Shown: positions 63,894 through 64,000 of the stretch, piece by piece
How positions within the stretch are numbered: the stretch's first letter is position 1
How the letters are laid out: the number at the start of each line of letters is the position of its first letter
Source: Bacteroidota bacterium
GTDB lineage: Bacteria; Bacteroidota; Ignavibacteria; UBA10030; UBA6906
Assembly (NCBI GenBank): GCA_030835135.1
Contig: JAUQWO010000046.1
Location: 1-64,000, forward strand
Reading direction: 5' to 3'
DNA length: 64,000 nt
Notes under the pieces: generated by a model
Database searches by the model: none
Seen by the model: the letters and a program-made list of their open reading frames with translations, nothing else
What the model was told of the DNA's origin: nothing
Position numbers and translations under genes: made by a program

Positions 63894-64000
63894 GATGCCT
63901 GTCGTTCGTGTGGGGTGTCATACGTCATGCGCGGCTCGCCGGTCTGCGCGATCTGCAGCACCCCGGTGATACTGTCGAGCATGTGGTCGGGCCGGAACGC
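63890..64000 (-). CDS. Partial gene upstream of pdp (C-terminal 36 codons)
   Basis: The reading frame is open from the window edge to a TGA overlapping the pdp ATG by 4 bp. The 36 visible residues include FRPDHMLDSITGVLQIAQ and TYDTPHERQAS. The family is not recognisable from this fragment. The coupled overlap is the main evidence that it is a real gene. Confidence 0.55.

Overview
The window is GC-rich, gene-dense chromosomal DNA with no sign of phage or plasmid. Several traits point to the Bacteroidota/FCB group, most likely an Ignavibacteria-like lineage: type IX secretion (T9SS) C-terminal sorting domains of the 'NYPNPFN ... G-Y/V-Y' kind on secreted proteins, a PorV/PorQ-family outer-membrane protein, SusC-like TonB-dependent receptors with a carboxypeptidase-regulatory plug, a BatA-domain protein, and promoters of the Bacteroidota -33/-7 type (TTG, about 20 nt, TAnnTT). 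The taxonomic call is inference; no rRNA or other marker gene is present.

Layout. (1) 16-5974, minus strand: a PRPP synthetase resembling the plant class II enzymes, a UshA-type 5'-nucleotidase, a SurA-like prolyl isomerase and a CBM9-like secreted protein. (2) 6020-14833: an XRE regulator, then a minus-strand operon kaiB - sensor kinase - sensor kinase - carboxymuconolactone decarboxylase-like protein. (3) 15268-21435: central sugar-phosphate genes: transketolase, ribose-5-phosphate isomerase B, transaldolase and polyphosphate glucokinase in one operon, with phosphoglucose isomerase next to it. (4) 21494-26005: DsbD, a small membrane protein, TrmH-type methylase, EamA transporter and a hypothetical protein. 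(5) 26085-35655: two large T9SS cargo proteins (an M14 carboxypeptidase and a double phospholipase-D protein) divergent from a strongly expressed-looking TonB-dependent receptor. (6) 36028-40228: class V aminotransferase, DUF1015 protein, and a divergent pair of a LexA/CI-like autoproteolytic repressor and a DUF72 protein with clear operators. (7) 40335-43322: a transposase-derived RAYT-like protein with a 13-residue repeat tail, an atypical SDR, MarC and a small hypothetical protein. (8) 43403-57702: a long minus-strand cell-envelope block: patatin-Omp85 fusion, NHL-type lipoprotein, PorV-like protein, TonB-dependent receptor, lipoprotein and two large secreted proteins. (9) 57837-64000: BatA-domain protein, HflX and SuhB on plus; CBS protein, pyrimidine-nucleoside phosphorylase and a partial upstream gene on minus.

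How the genes work together. The tkt-rpiB-tal-ppgK set plus pgi gives a non-oxidative pentose phosphate module fed by polyphosphate-dependent glucose phosphorylation. The TonB receptors, PorV-like protein, T9SS cargo, PPIase and DsbD form an envelope and secretion theme. The most unusual parts are the kaiB/sensor-kinase operon without kaiC in view, the RAYT-derived repeat protein together with REP-like palindromes, the plant-like PRPP synthetase, and the repressor/DUF72 operator region. At least nine promoters in the window share almost exactly the same -33/-7 geometry.
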